The notes: a model not told the origin generated them from the letters alone. A stretch of 64,000 nt of DNA from JAPPLB01 sp965218555 (GCA_965218555.1 OZ244625.1:2418001-2482000); one strand, 5' to 3'. Shown: positions 33,391-42,414, counted from the stretch's first letter. Translations and numbers: made by a program.

Positions 33391-34878
33391 CTACGCAATC
33401 ACCTCATCAATCACGTGGCCGTGCACATCGGTCAGCCGCCGGTCGATGCCGTTGTGCCGGAACGTCAGCCGCTTGTGATCGATCCCAAGCAGATGCAGGA
33501 TCGTGGCGTGTAGGTCGTAGCAGTAGATGGGCGTATCGGCGGCTTTGTACGACCACTTGTCGCTCGCACCGTACGTCACCCCGCCACGCAATCCGCCGCC
33601 GGCCAGCCAAGACGTGAATGTGAACGGATTGTGGTCGCGTCCCTTGGCCCCTTGACTGCATGGCATGCGCCCGAACTCGGTTGTCCAGTAGACGATCGTG
33701 TCCTCGAGCATGCCGCGCGCTTTGAGGTCTTTGATGAGCGCGGCGGCCGGCTTGTCCATCTCCGTACCCATCTCGCCGTGGTCTTTCAGGATGTCCTCGT
33801 GGCTGTCCCAGTTGCGCCGCGGAAAACCGTTATCGGCGCCGCTCCAGACTTGAACGAAGCGAACCCCTCTCTCGAGGAGCCGCCTTGCGGTCAAGCAGCG
33901 GCGTCCGAAATCGGCGGTGACGCGCTCATCGAGCCCGTAGAGTTTCCGGGTCGCCGTTGATTCATCGGAGACATCCAGCACCTCGGGAGCGCTGACTTGC
34001 AGCCGGGCGGCCATCTCGTATGAACGAATGCGCGCTTCCAGCCGGGAGTCTGCGCCACGCTCCGCCATGTGGCCGCGGTTGAGTTTTTCGAGGACAGCCA
34101 ACCCATCAGCATCGCTCTGGGCCGTGATATATTTCGCCGACTCGGGCGGGAAGAGATCGTGAATCGGATTCGGACGCCCCACGCGAATCATCGTCCCCTG
34201 GTGAGTCGCCGGAAGAAACGCCGCCGCATGATTCGCCGGGCCGTTCGGCGCAAAGCCGCGCGGGTCGGGCAGCACGACGAAGGTCGGCAGGTTGTCGTTC
34301 ATCCCGCCCAGCCCGTAGGAAATCCAGGCTCCCATGCTCGGGTAGCCCGGCAGAATGAAGCCGGTGTTCTGCATGAAGGTCGCCGGCCCGTGAACGTTCG
34401 ACTTCGAGACCATAGACGGGAAGAACGCCATGTCGTCCACGCACCCGCCCAGGTGGTGCACAAGACTGCTCATCCACTTGCCGCACTCGCCGTATTGCTT
34501 CCAATCCCAGGGGCTCTTCATTACCGGGCCCGGATCGCTCTGGAACAACTCGACTTTGCCGCCGGGGTCGAATTTTTGGCCGGACCGCTCGACCAACAAC
34601 GGCTTGTAGTCGAACGTATCGACCTGACTCGCCGCGCCCGACATAAAAAGTTGCACTACGCGCTTCGCCTTCGCGCGATGGTGCAAGCCGCCGTTCAAGT
34701 CCGGGCCGGCGGTCTCGGTTCCCGCCAGCGGGTTCGACTGCCCCAGCAGATGCGCGAGCGCGATCCCGCCGAGTCCCCCACCCCAATTCCAGAGAAACTG
34801 CCGACGGCCTGGGTCGGCGTGGTCTGCAAACCCGCGTTGCTCTGACCGGCGGAGGTGATTGTTCGAATGCCGCGACAC
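33391..34878 (-). CDS. DUF1501 family protein, Tat-exported
   Basis: A 495-residue protein of the DUF1501 family, related to alkaline phosphatase/sulfatase folds and common in Planctomycetota and Solibacter relatives. It has a twin-arginine-like signal (GRRQFLWNWGGGLGGIALAH), VVQLFMSGAASQVDTFDYKP, YPSMGAWISYGLGG, a TTEFGRMPCSQG segment, GRDHNP and the C-terminal RLTDVHGHVIDE. The GTG at 34876-34878 with GAGG 5 bases upstream is the likely start; the frame extends to 34908 into the upstream gene. It follows the DUF1549/1553 gene after 7 bp. Function unknown; these pairs are thought to act in extracytoplasmic polymer or sulfate ester metabolism. Confidence 0.9.
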   Translation of the reverse strand: MSRHSNNHLRRSEQRGFADHADPGRRQFLWNWGGGLGGIALAHLLGQSNPLAGTETAGPDLNGGLHHRAKAKRVVQLFMSGAASQVDTFDYKPLLVERSGQKFDPGGKVELFQSDPGPVMKSPWDWKQYGECGKWMSSLVHHLGGCVDDMAFFPSMVSKSNVHGPATFMQNTGFILPGYPSMGAWISYGLGGMNDNLPTFVVLPDPRGFAPNGPANHAAAFLPATHQGTMIRVGRPNPIHDLFPPESAKYITAQSDADGLAVLEKLNRGHMAERGADSRLEARIRSYEMAARLQVSAPEVLDVSDESTATRKLYGLDERVTADFGRRCLTARRLLERGVRFVQVWSGADNGFPRRNWDSHEDILKDHGEMGTEMDKPAAALIKDLKARGMLEDTIVYWTTEFGRMPCSQGAKGRDHNPFTFTSWLAGGGLRGGVTYGASDKWSYKAADTPIYCYDLHATILHLLGIDHKRLTFRHNGIDRRLTDVHGHVIDEVIA

Positions 34879-34885
34879 AGATGCC

Positions 34886-37405
34886 TCAATCCACAAACAT
34901 GAACTCATTGCTATTCAAGATGAGCCGGCACACATTCTCAAGCCCGTGCTTCTCGCCATAACCGACCAGAGTTTGCGACTCGTCGGCCGATGGCTTACGG
35001 CCCAGCGCGAACAGGTAGGCGTGCTCGACCTGCGCGGCGAGATTCTTGCGCACCGCGCGGACCCGTTCGGCCAAATGCTCGGCCTGTCGTACAAGAAACG
35101 GGTCATTCAACATCGCCAGTGCCTGAATCGCCGTGAGCGTGCTGCTGCGTTTCGGGGTCAGCAGCGAAGCGTCCGGGCAATCGAGGCTCTCCATCAAAGG
35201 GTCCGGCACACTACGCACGATGAAGCGGTAGACGGCGCGCCGGTAGCTCCCGGGACCGTCGACATCGAATCGCGAGTAGTCATAGATGGGCGAATGGTCG
35301 TCCTTGAAGAAGAAGTGCTCAGCCGACGGTCCGCCCATAACGGGGTCAAGCTTGCCGCTGATCAGCAGCACCGAATCGCGCACCGATTCCGCGTCCAGCC
35401 GCCGCCGATTCGCCCGCCACAAGAACTGGTTCTGCCCATCGATCTTGGAGCGCGCAGCATCCCCGCCGGATGACTGCCGATAAACAGCGCTCATCAGAAT
35501 CAATTTGTGGAGTTTCTTGAACGACCCGCCGCCGTCCCGAAACTCGACCGCCAACCAGTCGAGCAATTCCGGGTGCGTCGGCCGCGAGCCCATCCTGCCG
35601 AAGTCGTTGGGCGTGTCGACGATGCCCGCGCCGAAGTGGTAGTGCCAGACGCGATTCACAATCGAGCGCCACGTAAAAGGGTTGTCCAGGTCGGCGATCC
35701 AGCGCGCCAGCGCCAACCGCCGCGAGCCCTCGTCGCCGGGCTTTGCCAACGGGAATCGCGGCTCCAGCCAATCGACAGCCGAAATCGCTCCTGCCCGCGC
35801 GGGGTCTCCCGGCGATTCCACATCGCCCCGAAGCAACAGGTGAACCGGGCGCGGCTCGAACGCCGGCGTAAACCGGCCGCGCGGCTTGAAGTAGCTCGCC
35901 GCCGCGTACACCATCTCCGGCTCTGGAAGCGCCGCGATGTGCTCATCGACCTGCTCCAACTGCTTCTCAAGCCGTTCCAGGCGGGCACGGACCTGCGGCT
36001 CAAGGAGTTGCCGCCTGAGATTCGTTCGTTCCGCTTCGAGAGTCTTGATCTGCTCGCCCAACTCAGCTCGCCGAGCCTTCTTCTCGTCCGTATCGACCTC
36101 GCCCACCTTGGCCACGAGATCGGTCCGCTTCTCACGCAGTGGCTTGATTTCTTCGGCGATCGTCTCAATCCGGGGGCCGGTCATCTCGGCCGTCATGGCA
36201 AGCAGAGGCTTCAGCTCGATCTCGATGTCCCGCTGCTGGGCCAGCAGCTCCCGCCGTGCCCGAAAAACCTTCCGATCGCGGTCAAACGGCCGATCAGCAC
36301 GATCGACCCCGGCAAACACCGCCTGCAAACTGTAGTAGTCGTCTTGCCGGATCGCGTCGAACTTGTGGTCGTGGCAGCGGGCGCAATGCACCGTCAGACT
36401 TGCGAACGTTGACATGGTCGTCATCACCATGTCGTCCCGATCGAGGTTCCGCGTCACGCGCTTGTCGTGCGTGCCCTCACGTAGTTCGGCATGCCCGACG
36501 TAGTCCCACGGTCCGGCTGCAATGAACCCGGTTGCGATCACGCCTTCGGCCGAGTCGGGGTTCAGCACATCGCCTGCAAGTTGTTCTTTGACGAACTGCG
36601 CGTACGGCATGTCTTCGTTGAACGCTCGAATCACGTAGTCGCGGTAGTGCCAGGAGTTGCGGCGCGCCTTGTCTTTGTCGAAGCCATGAGACTCGCCGTA
36701 GTGAACCACGTCCAACCAGTGACGCCCCCAGCGCTCGCCATATCGCGGCGAGGCCAGAAGACGATCGATCAGGTCTCCATACGCAGCTGTGGAGTGGTCG
36801 TTCGCAAACCGCTCGATCTGCTCGGGCGTGGGCGGCAACCCGTGCAGGTCATAGGTCAGCCGCCGAATCAAGGTTCGCCGGTCGGCCTCCTTCGAAGGCC
36901 GCAGACCCTTCTGTTGCAGCGTGGCAAGAATGAAGCGATCAATCGGCGTTCGCGGCCAACCCGCATCGTGCCCGCGCGCATCGGGAACCACCGGCTGCTC
37001 CAAGCGCCGGAACGACCACCAGGCCGCCTCAGCATCAGCGGGAGTATCATCAACGGCGCCCGCGGCAATCCATCGGCGAATCAGCTCGACTTGCTCCCGC
37101 TCCAGCGGCCCACCAGCCATGGGCATCTTCGGCTGTGCGCCGCTGATTTGTCTGATTAGTAGGCTCTTGTCCGGCTCACCGGGAACAATGGAGGGACCAC
37201 TCTTACCGCCCTTGAGCAGCCCCTCGTGATTTGTCAGCGACAGACCGGCCTGACTGTCCTCCATCCCGTGGCAAACCTGACAGCGCTGTTCGAGAATCGG
37301 TCGAATCTCTTCGTGGAAACTGACCCGAGGCTCGGCTCCCAGGGCGCTGCAAGCTACCGCGCCGGCAGCGTAAACACTCCAGCAAGCGAAGCGGACAGAG
37401 TCCAT
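34886..37405 (-). CDS. PSCyt1-DUF1549-DUF1553 exported cytochrome-like protein
   Basis: An 839-residue exported protein. Domains: signal peptide (to about residue 24), cytochrome c-like Planctomycete PSCyt1 with CQVCHGMED (residues 42-46), DUF1549 (about 150-360, DRFILATLQQKGLRPSKEAD, LHGLPPTPEQIERF, CARCHDHKFD), a charged coiled coil (about 370-500, rich in K/E/R) and DUF1553 (about 560-830, DNPFTWRSIVNRVWHYHFG, ALAMLNDPFLVRQAEHLA). Two CxxCH motifs could bind heme. It forms an operon with the DUF1501 gene. Very close in architecture to the gene at 56113-59397, but shorter. TATAGT on the minus strand (37414-37419 complement) could be a -10 close to the start. Confidence 0.92.
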   Translation of the reverse strand: MDSVRFACWSVYAAGAVACSALGAEPRVSFHEEIRPILEQRCQVCHGMEDSQAGLSLTNHEGLLKGGKSGPSIVPGEPDKSLLIRQISGAQPKMPMAGGPLEREQVELIRRWIAAGAVDDTPADAEAAWWSFRRLEQPVVPDARGHDAGWPRTPIDRFILATLQQKGLRPSKEADRRTLIRRLTYDLHGLPPTPEQIERFANDHSTAAYGDLIDRLLASPRYGERWGRHWLDVVHYGESHGFDKDKARRNSWHYRDYVIRAFNEDMPYAQFVKEQLAGDVLNPDSAEGVIATGFIAAGPWDYVGHAELREGTHDKRVTRNLDRDDMVMTTMSTFASLTVHCARCHDHKFDAIRQDDYYSLQAVFAGVDRADRPFDRDRKVFRARRELLAQQRDIEIELKPLLAMTAEMTGPRIETIAEEIKPLREKRTDLVAKVGEVDTDEKKARRAELGEQIKTLEAERTNLRRQLLEPQVRARLERLEKQLEQVDEHIAALPEPEMVYAAASYFKPRGRFTPAFEPRPVHLLLRGDVESPGDPARAGAISAVDWLEPRFPLAKPGDEGSRRLALARWIADLDNPFTWRSIVNRVWHYHFGAGIVDTPNDFGRMGSRPTHPELLDWLAVEFRDGGGSFKKLHKLILMSAVYRQSSGGDAARSKIDGQNQFLWRANRRRLDAESVRDSVLLISGKLDPVMGGPSAEHFFFKDDHSPIYDYSRFDVDGPGSYRRAVYRFIVRSVPDPLMESLDCPDASLLTPKRSSTLTAIQALAMLNDPFLVRQAEHLAERVRAVRKNLAAQVEHAYLFALGRKPSADESQTLVGYGEKHGLENVCRLILNSNEFMFVD

Positions 37406-37461
37406 GTGAGCTAACTATAACTTGTCGCCTTCTCGCACGTTTGGGTGGTGTCCCCAGGGGC

Positions 37462-38664
37462 ATGCGTGTCCGTATGGATCACGGCCCGACCGAGGATAAT
37501 CTGCGGACCTCAGAGGGCAGAAAAGATTCTCTGGTAGATTCAAGTTTGGCCGCCACGGATCGTACTTATGCTCGGGTCGATCTCCGGGCCGTTGTCAGCA
37601 ATTACCGGTCGATCCGCCACGCGATTGGCCCCCGCCCGGAGATCCTGGCCATTGTCAAGGCAGACGCTTACGGGCATGGTGGCATAGCGGTGGCTCAGGC
37701 CCTGGCGGAGCAGGGCTGCCGGAGGTTCGCCGTCGCTTGCCTGGCCGAGGCGGCCGAACTACGGGATTCAGGGATCGGAGGAGAGATCGCCGTCCTGGGA
37801 GGCTTCCTGGAGGGTGAAGAGAAAATTGCTTCTGAACTCGGGTTGACACCCTTCGTCCAAGACGATGGTCAGGTCGAGCGCTGGAATCAGCAGGCCCGCC
37901 ACGCCGATCGGCGCCTGCCTTATCACTTGGAGGTCGACACCGGCATGAACCGGTGCGGGTTTGACGACTCGGACCCGGAGAGGCTCGCGGCTGTTGTGCG
38001 AAGCGCCGATCATCTGAGTCTCGAGGGGCTGGCGACTCATCACGCCGCCGCCGAGGACTTCGTGAGCCCGCAGTGCGAAGAACAACAACTCCGATTCCTG
38101 AAGGTCGTTTCCGCATTGACCGGGCGCGGATTGCGGCCGAAGTATCTGCATTGCGCCAACAGCGTGGCGCTCGCTTATCGAGCCGAACTGGATATGGATC
38201 TCGTGCGTCCGGGCATCTCCCTCTATGGCTATGTGTCAGCGGCTCGTGGCGATGCGCCCGCTTCTCGTCTACGATTGACTCCGGCCCTCGAGTGGAAGAC
38301 CCGGATCCAGTTGGTGCGGCCGGTCGCGGCGGGGGCTCTCGTGGGCTACAACGGGACCTACCGTGCTGCGGCGCCGACGAGGATCGGTGTCCTGCCGATC
38401 GGTTATGGAGACGGGCTGGACCGGCGGTTGTCGAACCGTGGCGATGTCGTCATTTGCGGGCGCCGGTGCCCGATCGTGGGTTTGGTGAGCATGGACATCG
38501 CGCTGGTTGATCTCGAGAATGTCCCGGAGGCTCAGCCCGGCGATGAGGTAACGTTGGTCGGTGAATCGCTGGATGCGGCGGAAATGGCCGCGCTGCTGGA
38601 TACGATTCCACTCGAGGTGCTGTGCCGAATTTCGGAGCGAGTACCTCGGATCTACGTGAATTAG
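37462..38664 (+). CDS. alr: Alanine racemase
   Basis: A PLP-dependent enzyme of about 400 residues that makes D-alanine for peptidoglycan. The PLP lysine lies in LAIVKADAYGHGG (about residue 60), the C-terminal catalytic tyrosine in VGYNGTYRAAAPTRIGVLPI, and GYGDGLDRRLSNRG and CPIVGLVSMDIALVD complete the family signature. The start is uncertain: the ATG at 37462 is given, an ATG at 37474 is as likely, and the conserved part begins only at TYARVDLRAVVSNYRSI. AGGGG is near both. Its TAG stop (38662-38664) abuts inverted-repeat element B. Confidence 0.93.
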   Translation: MRVRMDHGPTEDNLRTSEGRKDSLVDSSLAATDRTYARVDLRAVVSNYRSIRHAIGPRPEILAIVKADAYGHGGIAVAQALAEQGCRRFAVACLAEAAELRDSGIGGEIAVLGGFLEGEEKIASELGLTPFVQDDGQVERWNQQARHADRRLPYHLEVDTGMNRCGFDDSDPERLAAVVRSADHLSLEGLATHHAAAEDFVSPQCEEQQLRFLKVVSALTGRGLRPKYLHCANSVALAYRAELDMDLVRPGISLYGYVSAARGDAPASRLRLTPALEWKTRIQLVRPVAAGALVGYNGTYRAAAPTRIGVLPIGYGDGLDRRLSNRGDVVICGRRCPIVGLVSMDIALVDLENVPEAQPGDEVTLVGESLDAAEMAALLDTIPLEVLCRISERVPRIYVN

Positions 38665-38951
38665 CAGCTCGTGGCGGAAGTCCCGTGGAGGGCGCGACGG
38701 GCTTCCGCGGTCGCTCGGCGCGGAGTGAGAAGGATGGCGATCCGGGTCGATCTCCTCCGACGAACGAAAAAGCCGACGGCCTAGGCGGTCGCCTCCGCAG
38801 TCACGGTGGGCAGCAAGGTCAGCACCGCCGTCGGAACGAAAATGTCCGTCGCCCAAAGGGTTACGCGCCGCCGCGTTCTTGAAGTGACTAGGCGTTACTC
38901 CATCGGCCCCCGGGCGCGTAACGCCGCCCGCGTGACTTGCACTACGCGCTG
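38665..38951 (-). mobile_element. MITE-like inverted-repeat element, copy B
   Basis: About 287 bp, same family as copy A in reverse orientation. The ends are CAGCTCGTGGCGGAAGTC (38665-38682) and the complement of CAGCGCGTAGTGCAAGTC (38934-38951). The internal blocks match copy A closely, for example GGCTTTTTCGTTCGTCGGAG (minus strand) and TTTGGGCGACGGACATTTT. It fills nearly the whole gap between alr and the convergent HEAT/lipoyl-like gene. Confidence 0.8.
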
Positions 38952-38967
38952 CTCGGGTTGCGTCTTC

Positions 38968-39819
38968 TCAAGAACCGGCGGCGCGGCGGCGGATTTCGTC
39001 GGCTGTGAGCCGAGCTTGCTGCATCACGCTCGCGGGCATGCCTTCACGAGGACGCAGAAAGCGGCGAACGTCTTCGAGGTCCTCCGCAGTCCCCACCAGG
39101 AACAGGGCGCGCAGCGACTGGAAGACGTGATCGTAGTCGGGATCAATCACCATGATCTTGTCACCGACGGTCACGTCCGAACCGTCCCGGAGAAGCCGTT
39201 CCTTGACCACGCCGGGGACGGGCGAGCGGATTTCGGCGGGTTCTTCGGCCCCGGGCTGTTCAACTCGGGCGAGAAGCGTGGCCTGGGAAACAGTATCTTC
39301 GAGTTCAAGGCGGTTCTGCAGCTTTCCCGCATGCGGCGTCGTGATGGTAAACTGACGCAGCATCGACTGGAGCACCGGTCGCCCGGTGGCGTCAGCAAAA
39401 CCGGCCAGCGAAAGAGCCGCGTTACGGCGCACGAGGGGCTCGTCGTCGTCGAGCAGAGTTAAAAGAGTGTCGTGGAACGCTTGGCTCTCGCGACCCTGGC
39501 CCATCACCCAGGCGGTGGTCACACGGAGTTCCGCCAAGCTGTGTCCGGCTAATTCGACAACGTCGGGATACCACTGTTCCGCGGAAGGGTCACCCGCCGC
39601 CATGCGTTCGGAAATCTGAACGAGAGCGTGTTGCGCTTTGCGGGGCTTCTCCTTGTCGGCCAGGTACTCACGGATCGCGTCGTCGGTCAGATCGCGCCCG
39701 AACCAGGTGTCGCGCCAGAACAGGAACGGCACGATGATGAACATGGCCGCCACAATGGTGACGATCAGGGTGGCTCGGCGAGACGGACTTGATGAAGGCG
39801 AAGTCTTCAGTTCGGCCAT
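38968..39819 (-). CDS. Membrane-anchored HEAT-repeat protein with lipoyl-like domain
   Basis: A 283-residue protein not assigned to a named family. It has a short N-terminal cytoplasmic part, one membrane helix (about residues 17-34, LIVTIVAAMFIIVPFLF), then HEAT-like helices (TTAWVMGQGRESQAFHDTLL, LVRRNAALSLAGFAD), an internal biotinyl/lipoyl-like barrel-sandwich domain (IRSPVPGVVKERLLRDGSDV, TVGDKIMVIDPD; about 195-225) without a modifiable lysine, and a last helical repeat (VFQSLRALFLVGTAEDLEDV). The combination may bridge a membrane-fusion-type barrel and a HEAT scaffold. It is followed by the leftward TPR gene upstream, 35 bp away, which could be in the same transcript. Confidence 0.75.
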   Translation of the reverse strand: MAELKTSPSSSPSRRATLIVTIVAAMFIIVPFLFWRDTWFGRDLTDDAIREYLADKEKPRKAQHALVQISERMAAGDPSAEQWYPDVVELAGHSLAELRVTTAWVMGQGRESQAFHDTLLTLLDDDEPLVRRNAALSLAGFADATGRPVLQSMLRQFTITTPHAGKLQNRLELEDTVSQATLLARVEQPGAEEPAEIRSPVPGVVKERLLRDGSDVTVGDKIMVIDPDYDHVFQSLRALFLVGTAEDLEDVRRFLRPREGMPASVMQQARLTADEIRRRAAGS

Positions 39820-39854
39820 AGCAGAAGTGTGGTTGAGGCAGCCGTGAGCGGTGA

Positions 39855-40613
39855 TTACCGGGCGGCCTGCTGGGGCCCGATGCCGAGCAGAGCCTGGAAC
39901 TCAGGGATATCCAGCATCGGTTCGAAGATCGGGTCTTCGAGGACCTTTCTCGGCCTGCGGTAGCCGTCTTCGAAGGCTCGCCGCAGGTTCAACAGGGCGC
40001 GGTCATAGATCCCGGCGGCGGCGTAGGCGCGGGCCATGAAGTAGTGGTACTTCGCCCGGTCCTCGACGGAGCGATCTTGCAGCAGCGTCCCCGAACGCCC
40101 GCGGCGCTCGAACACTTTCGGGTCGAGCTGAAGAGCAAGCAGAAACTCTTCGGTCGCCTGTTTGAATTTGCCGCGGCTGAACAGGGCGGTGCCTAGATTG
40201 CTGTGCACTGATGCAATGTTCGGATCGATTTTCAGCGACCTGCGGTAAGTCTTGGCAGCCTTCTTGAAACGCCGCTCGGCATGGTAGACGGTTCCGAGGT
40301 TGTTAAGGGCTTTCGAGAAGTGCTTGTCGACCCGGATTGCGCGCTCATAGCTGCGTTTGGCCTCATCGAAATACTGTTGCTGGTGATAGGCGATGCCGAT
40401 CTTGTTGTGTAGTCGCGCGGATTGCGGTTCGGCCAGGATGGCGGTCTGGTAGGTCTCCACGGCCTCACGGTACATCTTGCGGGCCATGTAGATGTCGGCC
40501 CTTTTTTCGTTCGTGATCTCTTGCTGGTCCGGCGGAGGGGCCGTGGCTTCTTTAGTCCGGTCGACAAGCTGGGGCGGCAACAGGACCAAACAGAGTAAGG
40601 CCGCAGTTGGCAC
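39855..40613 (-). CDS. TPR-repeat protein
   Basis: A 252-residue protein with about five tetratricopeptide repeats, seen as NEKRADIYMARKMYREAVET, AYHQQQYFDEAKRSYERAI, KALNNLGTVYHAERRFKKAA and VHSNLGTALFSRGKFKQATE. The N-terminus looks like a short signal or membrane segment (MPTAALLCLVLLPPQLV). The start is a GTG (40613) with GGGAG 7 bases upstream, which decides it. TPR proteins are scaffolds for protein-protein contacts; partner unknown. It precedes the HEAT/lipoyl-like gene on the same strand by 35 bp, so both may form an operon. Confidence 0.88.
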   Translation of the reverse strand: MPTAALLCLVLLPPQLVDRTKEATAPPPDQQEITNEKRADIYMARKMYREAVETYQTAILAEPQSARLHNKIGIAYHQQQYFDEAKRSYERAIRVDKHFSKALNNLGTVYHAERRFKKAAKTYRRSLKIDPNIASVHSNLGTALFSRGKFKQATEEFLLALQLDPKVFERRGRSGTLLQDRSVEDRAKYHYFMARAYAAAGIYDRALLNLRRAFEDGYRRPRKVLEDPIFEPMLDIPEFQALLGIGPQQAAR

Positions 40614-40908
40614 GGTTCATCTCCCCAATCAGCCTGAGCGTTGGTAAGTACTGCCCTTCGCGAGCTCGAGCCGCCCAAAATCCAACCTCATTAAAGCACA
40701 CTGCGGTGGCGCCGTAGCTGCTGATCCCTGGTCCGTCCGTAAGGTTAGGGCGCCGCGGGTAGGCGAGCACACGGAGAGGCGCGGAGGCAAGGCCGCCGTG
40801 CTCGGCTACGAGCCTCTCTCGTCCGTAGTCTCGATCAAGTTTCTCGATGCATTTCACCTTCTCGTCGGAACAGTCGAAAACGGTAAATGATAGCATCAGA
40901 GGACGTTG

Positions 40909-41859
40909 GTGTCCCGACTCCCAATCACCCTGTTTTCGGCCCTGTTGTTGGCAGGCCCCAGCCTGTTGGCGCAGGAGCAACTCTCGGTGCCGGATGGAGA
41001 CACGGCTCTGCGTGAGCGGCTGGAATCCCTGTTAACCGTCAACGAGCCCACGGTGGGCTTCCTGCTGGTGGCTCTGGGCGTATCATTCCTGGCAGGCGCG
41101 GCGCACGCACTCAGTCCGGGTCACGGTAAAGCGGTGGTGGCCGCATATCTAGCCGGTTCGCGGGGGACGATCGGAGACGCTGTCTATCTGGGCACGGTTG
41201 TGACGATCACCCACACCGCCGGCGTATTCGCCCTCGGACTCATTGCGCTTTATGCATCACAGTACTTGCTCGTCGACCGCTTATTGGTTTGGATGTCCTT
41301 CACGAGCGGCCTGCTGATCGTGACCATCGGAGGATGGCTGTTTTGGAGCCGCTGGCAGGCCCTTCGGTCAAGAGACAGTGGTGATGAACATCAACACCGC
41401 CATTGGCCCTTCGGCAAACCTCACTCTCATTCGCATGGCCATAACCACCACCACGAGCACGGCCACTCTCATAGCCACGGTGGGCATGAGCACGCTCACA
41501 GACACGACCACGGCGATGGGCATCACCACGATCCGCCGAGGGCCGGCCGCGGCAGCTTGCTCTCCTTGGGCATTTCCGGCGGCTTGGTGCCGTGTCCTGA
41601 AGCAATGGCCGTGCTTCTGATCTCCTTTACGATCAACCGCATCGCATTGGGACTTCTCGTTCTGCTTGCCTTCAGCCTCGGGCTCGCAGCGGTGCTCATC
41701 GCCATTGGCGTTGCGATGGTGTTGGCAGGGCCCGCTCTCAGTCGTTTAACGAAGGATGGTCCTCTGCTGAGAGTGCTGCCCGTGGGGAGCGCCGTCGTTG
41801 TAACACTGCTCGGAGTCGTGATTCTCTTCAGGACGGCAGTGGAGTCCGGGCTACCTTAG
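40909..41859 (+). CDS. NicO-family nickel/cobalt exporter
   Basis: A 316-residue membrane transporter of the NicO/RcnA type that exports Ni2+/Co2+. Visible: signal-like N-terminus, GAAHALSPGHGKAVVAAYLA (family motif with metal-site histidines), VVTITHTAGVFALGL, a His-rich cytoplasmic loop of about 45 residues (HSHSHGHNHHHEHGHSHSH and following) and LSLGISGGLVPCPEAMAVLL. The GTG at 40909 with AGAGG 6 bases upstream is preferred over a TTG one codon before. The divergent TPR gene starts 295 bp upstream; no metal riboswitch was recognised between them. The TAG stop abuts inverted-repeat element C. Confidence 0.9.
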   Translation: MSRLPITLFSALLLAGPSLLAQEQLSVPDGDTALRERLESLLTVNEPTVGFLLVALGVSFLAGAAHALSPGHGKAVVAAYLAGSRGTIGDAVYLGTVVTITHTAGVFALGLIALYASQYLLVDRLLVWMSFTSGLLIVTIGGWLFWSRWQALRSRDSGDEHQHRHWPFGKPHSHSHGHNHHHEHGHSHSHGGHEHAHRHDHGDGHHHDPPRAGRGSLLSLGISGGLVPCPEAMAVLLISFTINRIALGLLVLLAFSLGLAAVLIAIGVAMVLAGPALSRLTKDGPLLRVLPVGSAVVVTLLGVVILFRTAVESGLP

Positions 41860-42123
41860 CAGCCCGTGTTGAAAGTCACGCGGCGGCGTTACGCGCCCTG
41901 GAGCCGATGGAGCAACCCCTGGCCGCTCCAGGAACTGTGGACGCCATGGTCTCCGCGCCGCTGGCTGCAAGCGGCGCGGAGACCCTTTGGGCAATGGACA
42001 TGGGTGGTCCTCGGCTTTGTCGTTCGTCGGAGCAGATCGACCCGGATCGCCCGTCATGCTCACTCCTCGCCGAGCGGCCGCAGAAGACCGCCGCGCCTTC
42101 CAGGGGACTTCCATCACGGACTG
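41860..42123 (+). mobile_element. MITE-like inverted-repeat element, copy C
   Basis: About 264 bp, same orientation as copy A. The ends are CAGCCCGTGTTGAAAGTC and the complement of CAGTCCGTGATGGAAGTC. It keeps the right-half block (GGCTTTGTCGTTCGTCGG at 42013-42030 and GATCGACCCGGATCGCC) and the GGCCGCTCCAGGAAC block but lacks the internal segment present in A and B, so it is shorter. It follows the TAG stop (41857-41859) of the exporter gene directly. Confidence 0.78.
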
Positions 42124-42150
42124 TCAGGCGCCGGTCGAGACAGAATGATC

Positions 42151-42414
42151 TCAGTGAAATTCGTGGTTCTTCCGTGCGCTTGTGACTAAAAAGTCGAAGA
42201 TGGCAAGTACTCGCTTGCGGTAGGAGTACATCCGAAAGAGGTTGTCACGAAATGTCTGATCGTACTCACGGGCCCGCATCCACCTGTGAAACAGCTTTGG
42301 CGAAACGTCAATCTCTTCCCTGAGAGAATCGACGGATCGCCCGCGCAGAAACATCCCATAGAACAGAGCCGCCTCTCGTTGGGGAGCGTGGAATTCTGGG
42401 ATTTCGCCGGGCAC
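42151..42414 (-). CDS. Small helix-turn-helix-like protein, unknown
   Basis: An 87-residue protein not assigned to a family. The segment VDSLREEIDVSPKLFHRWMR (about residues 28-47) looks like a helix-turn-helix, followed by a basic helical stretch (NLFRMYSYRKRVLAIFDFLV). The start is a GTG with AGAGG about 5 bases upstream; a TTG one codon earlier is possible. It is convergent with the exporter gene, with inverted-repeat element C in between. It is probably a real gene because of the well-spaced hydrophobic pattern, but could be the rest of a longer transposase or regulator. Confidence 0.55.
   Translation of the reverse strand: MPGEIPEFHAPQREAALFYGMFLRGRSVDSLREEIDVSPKLFHRWMRAREYDQTFRDNLFRMYSYRKRVLAIFDFLVTSARKNHEFH

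Noticed and set aside
40614..40908. Possible cobalamin or Ni/Co riboswitch upstream of the NicO exporter
   Set aside because: The sequence has hairpins but no match to the conserved cores of these riboswitches that I could identify by eye.
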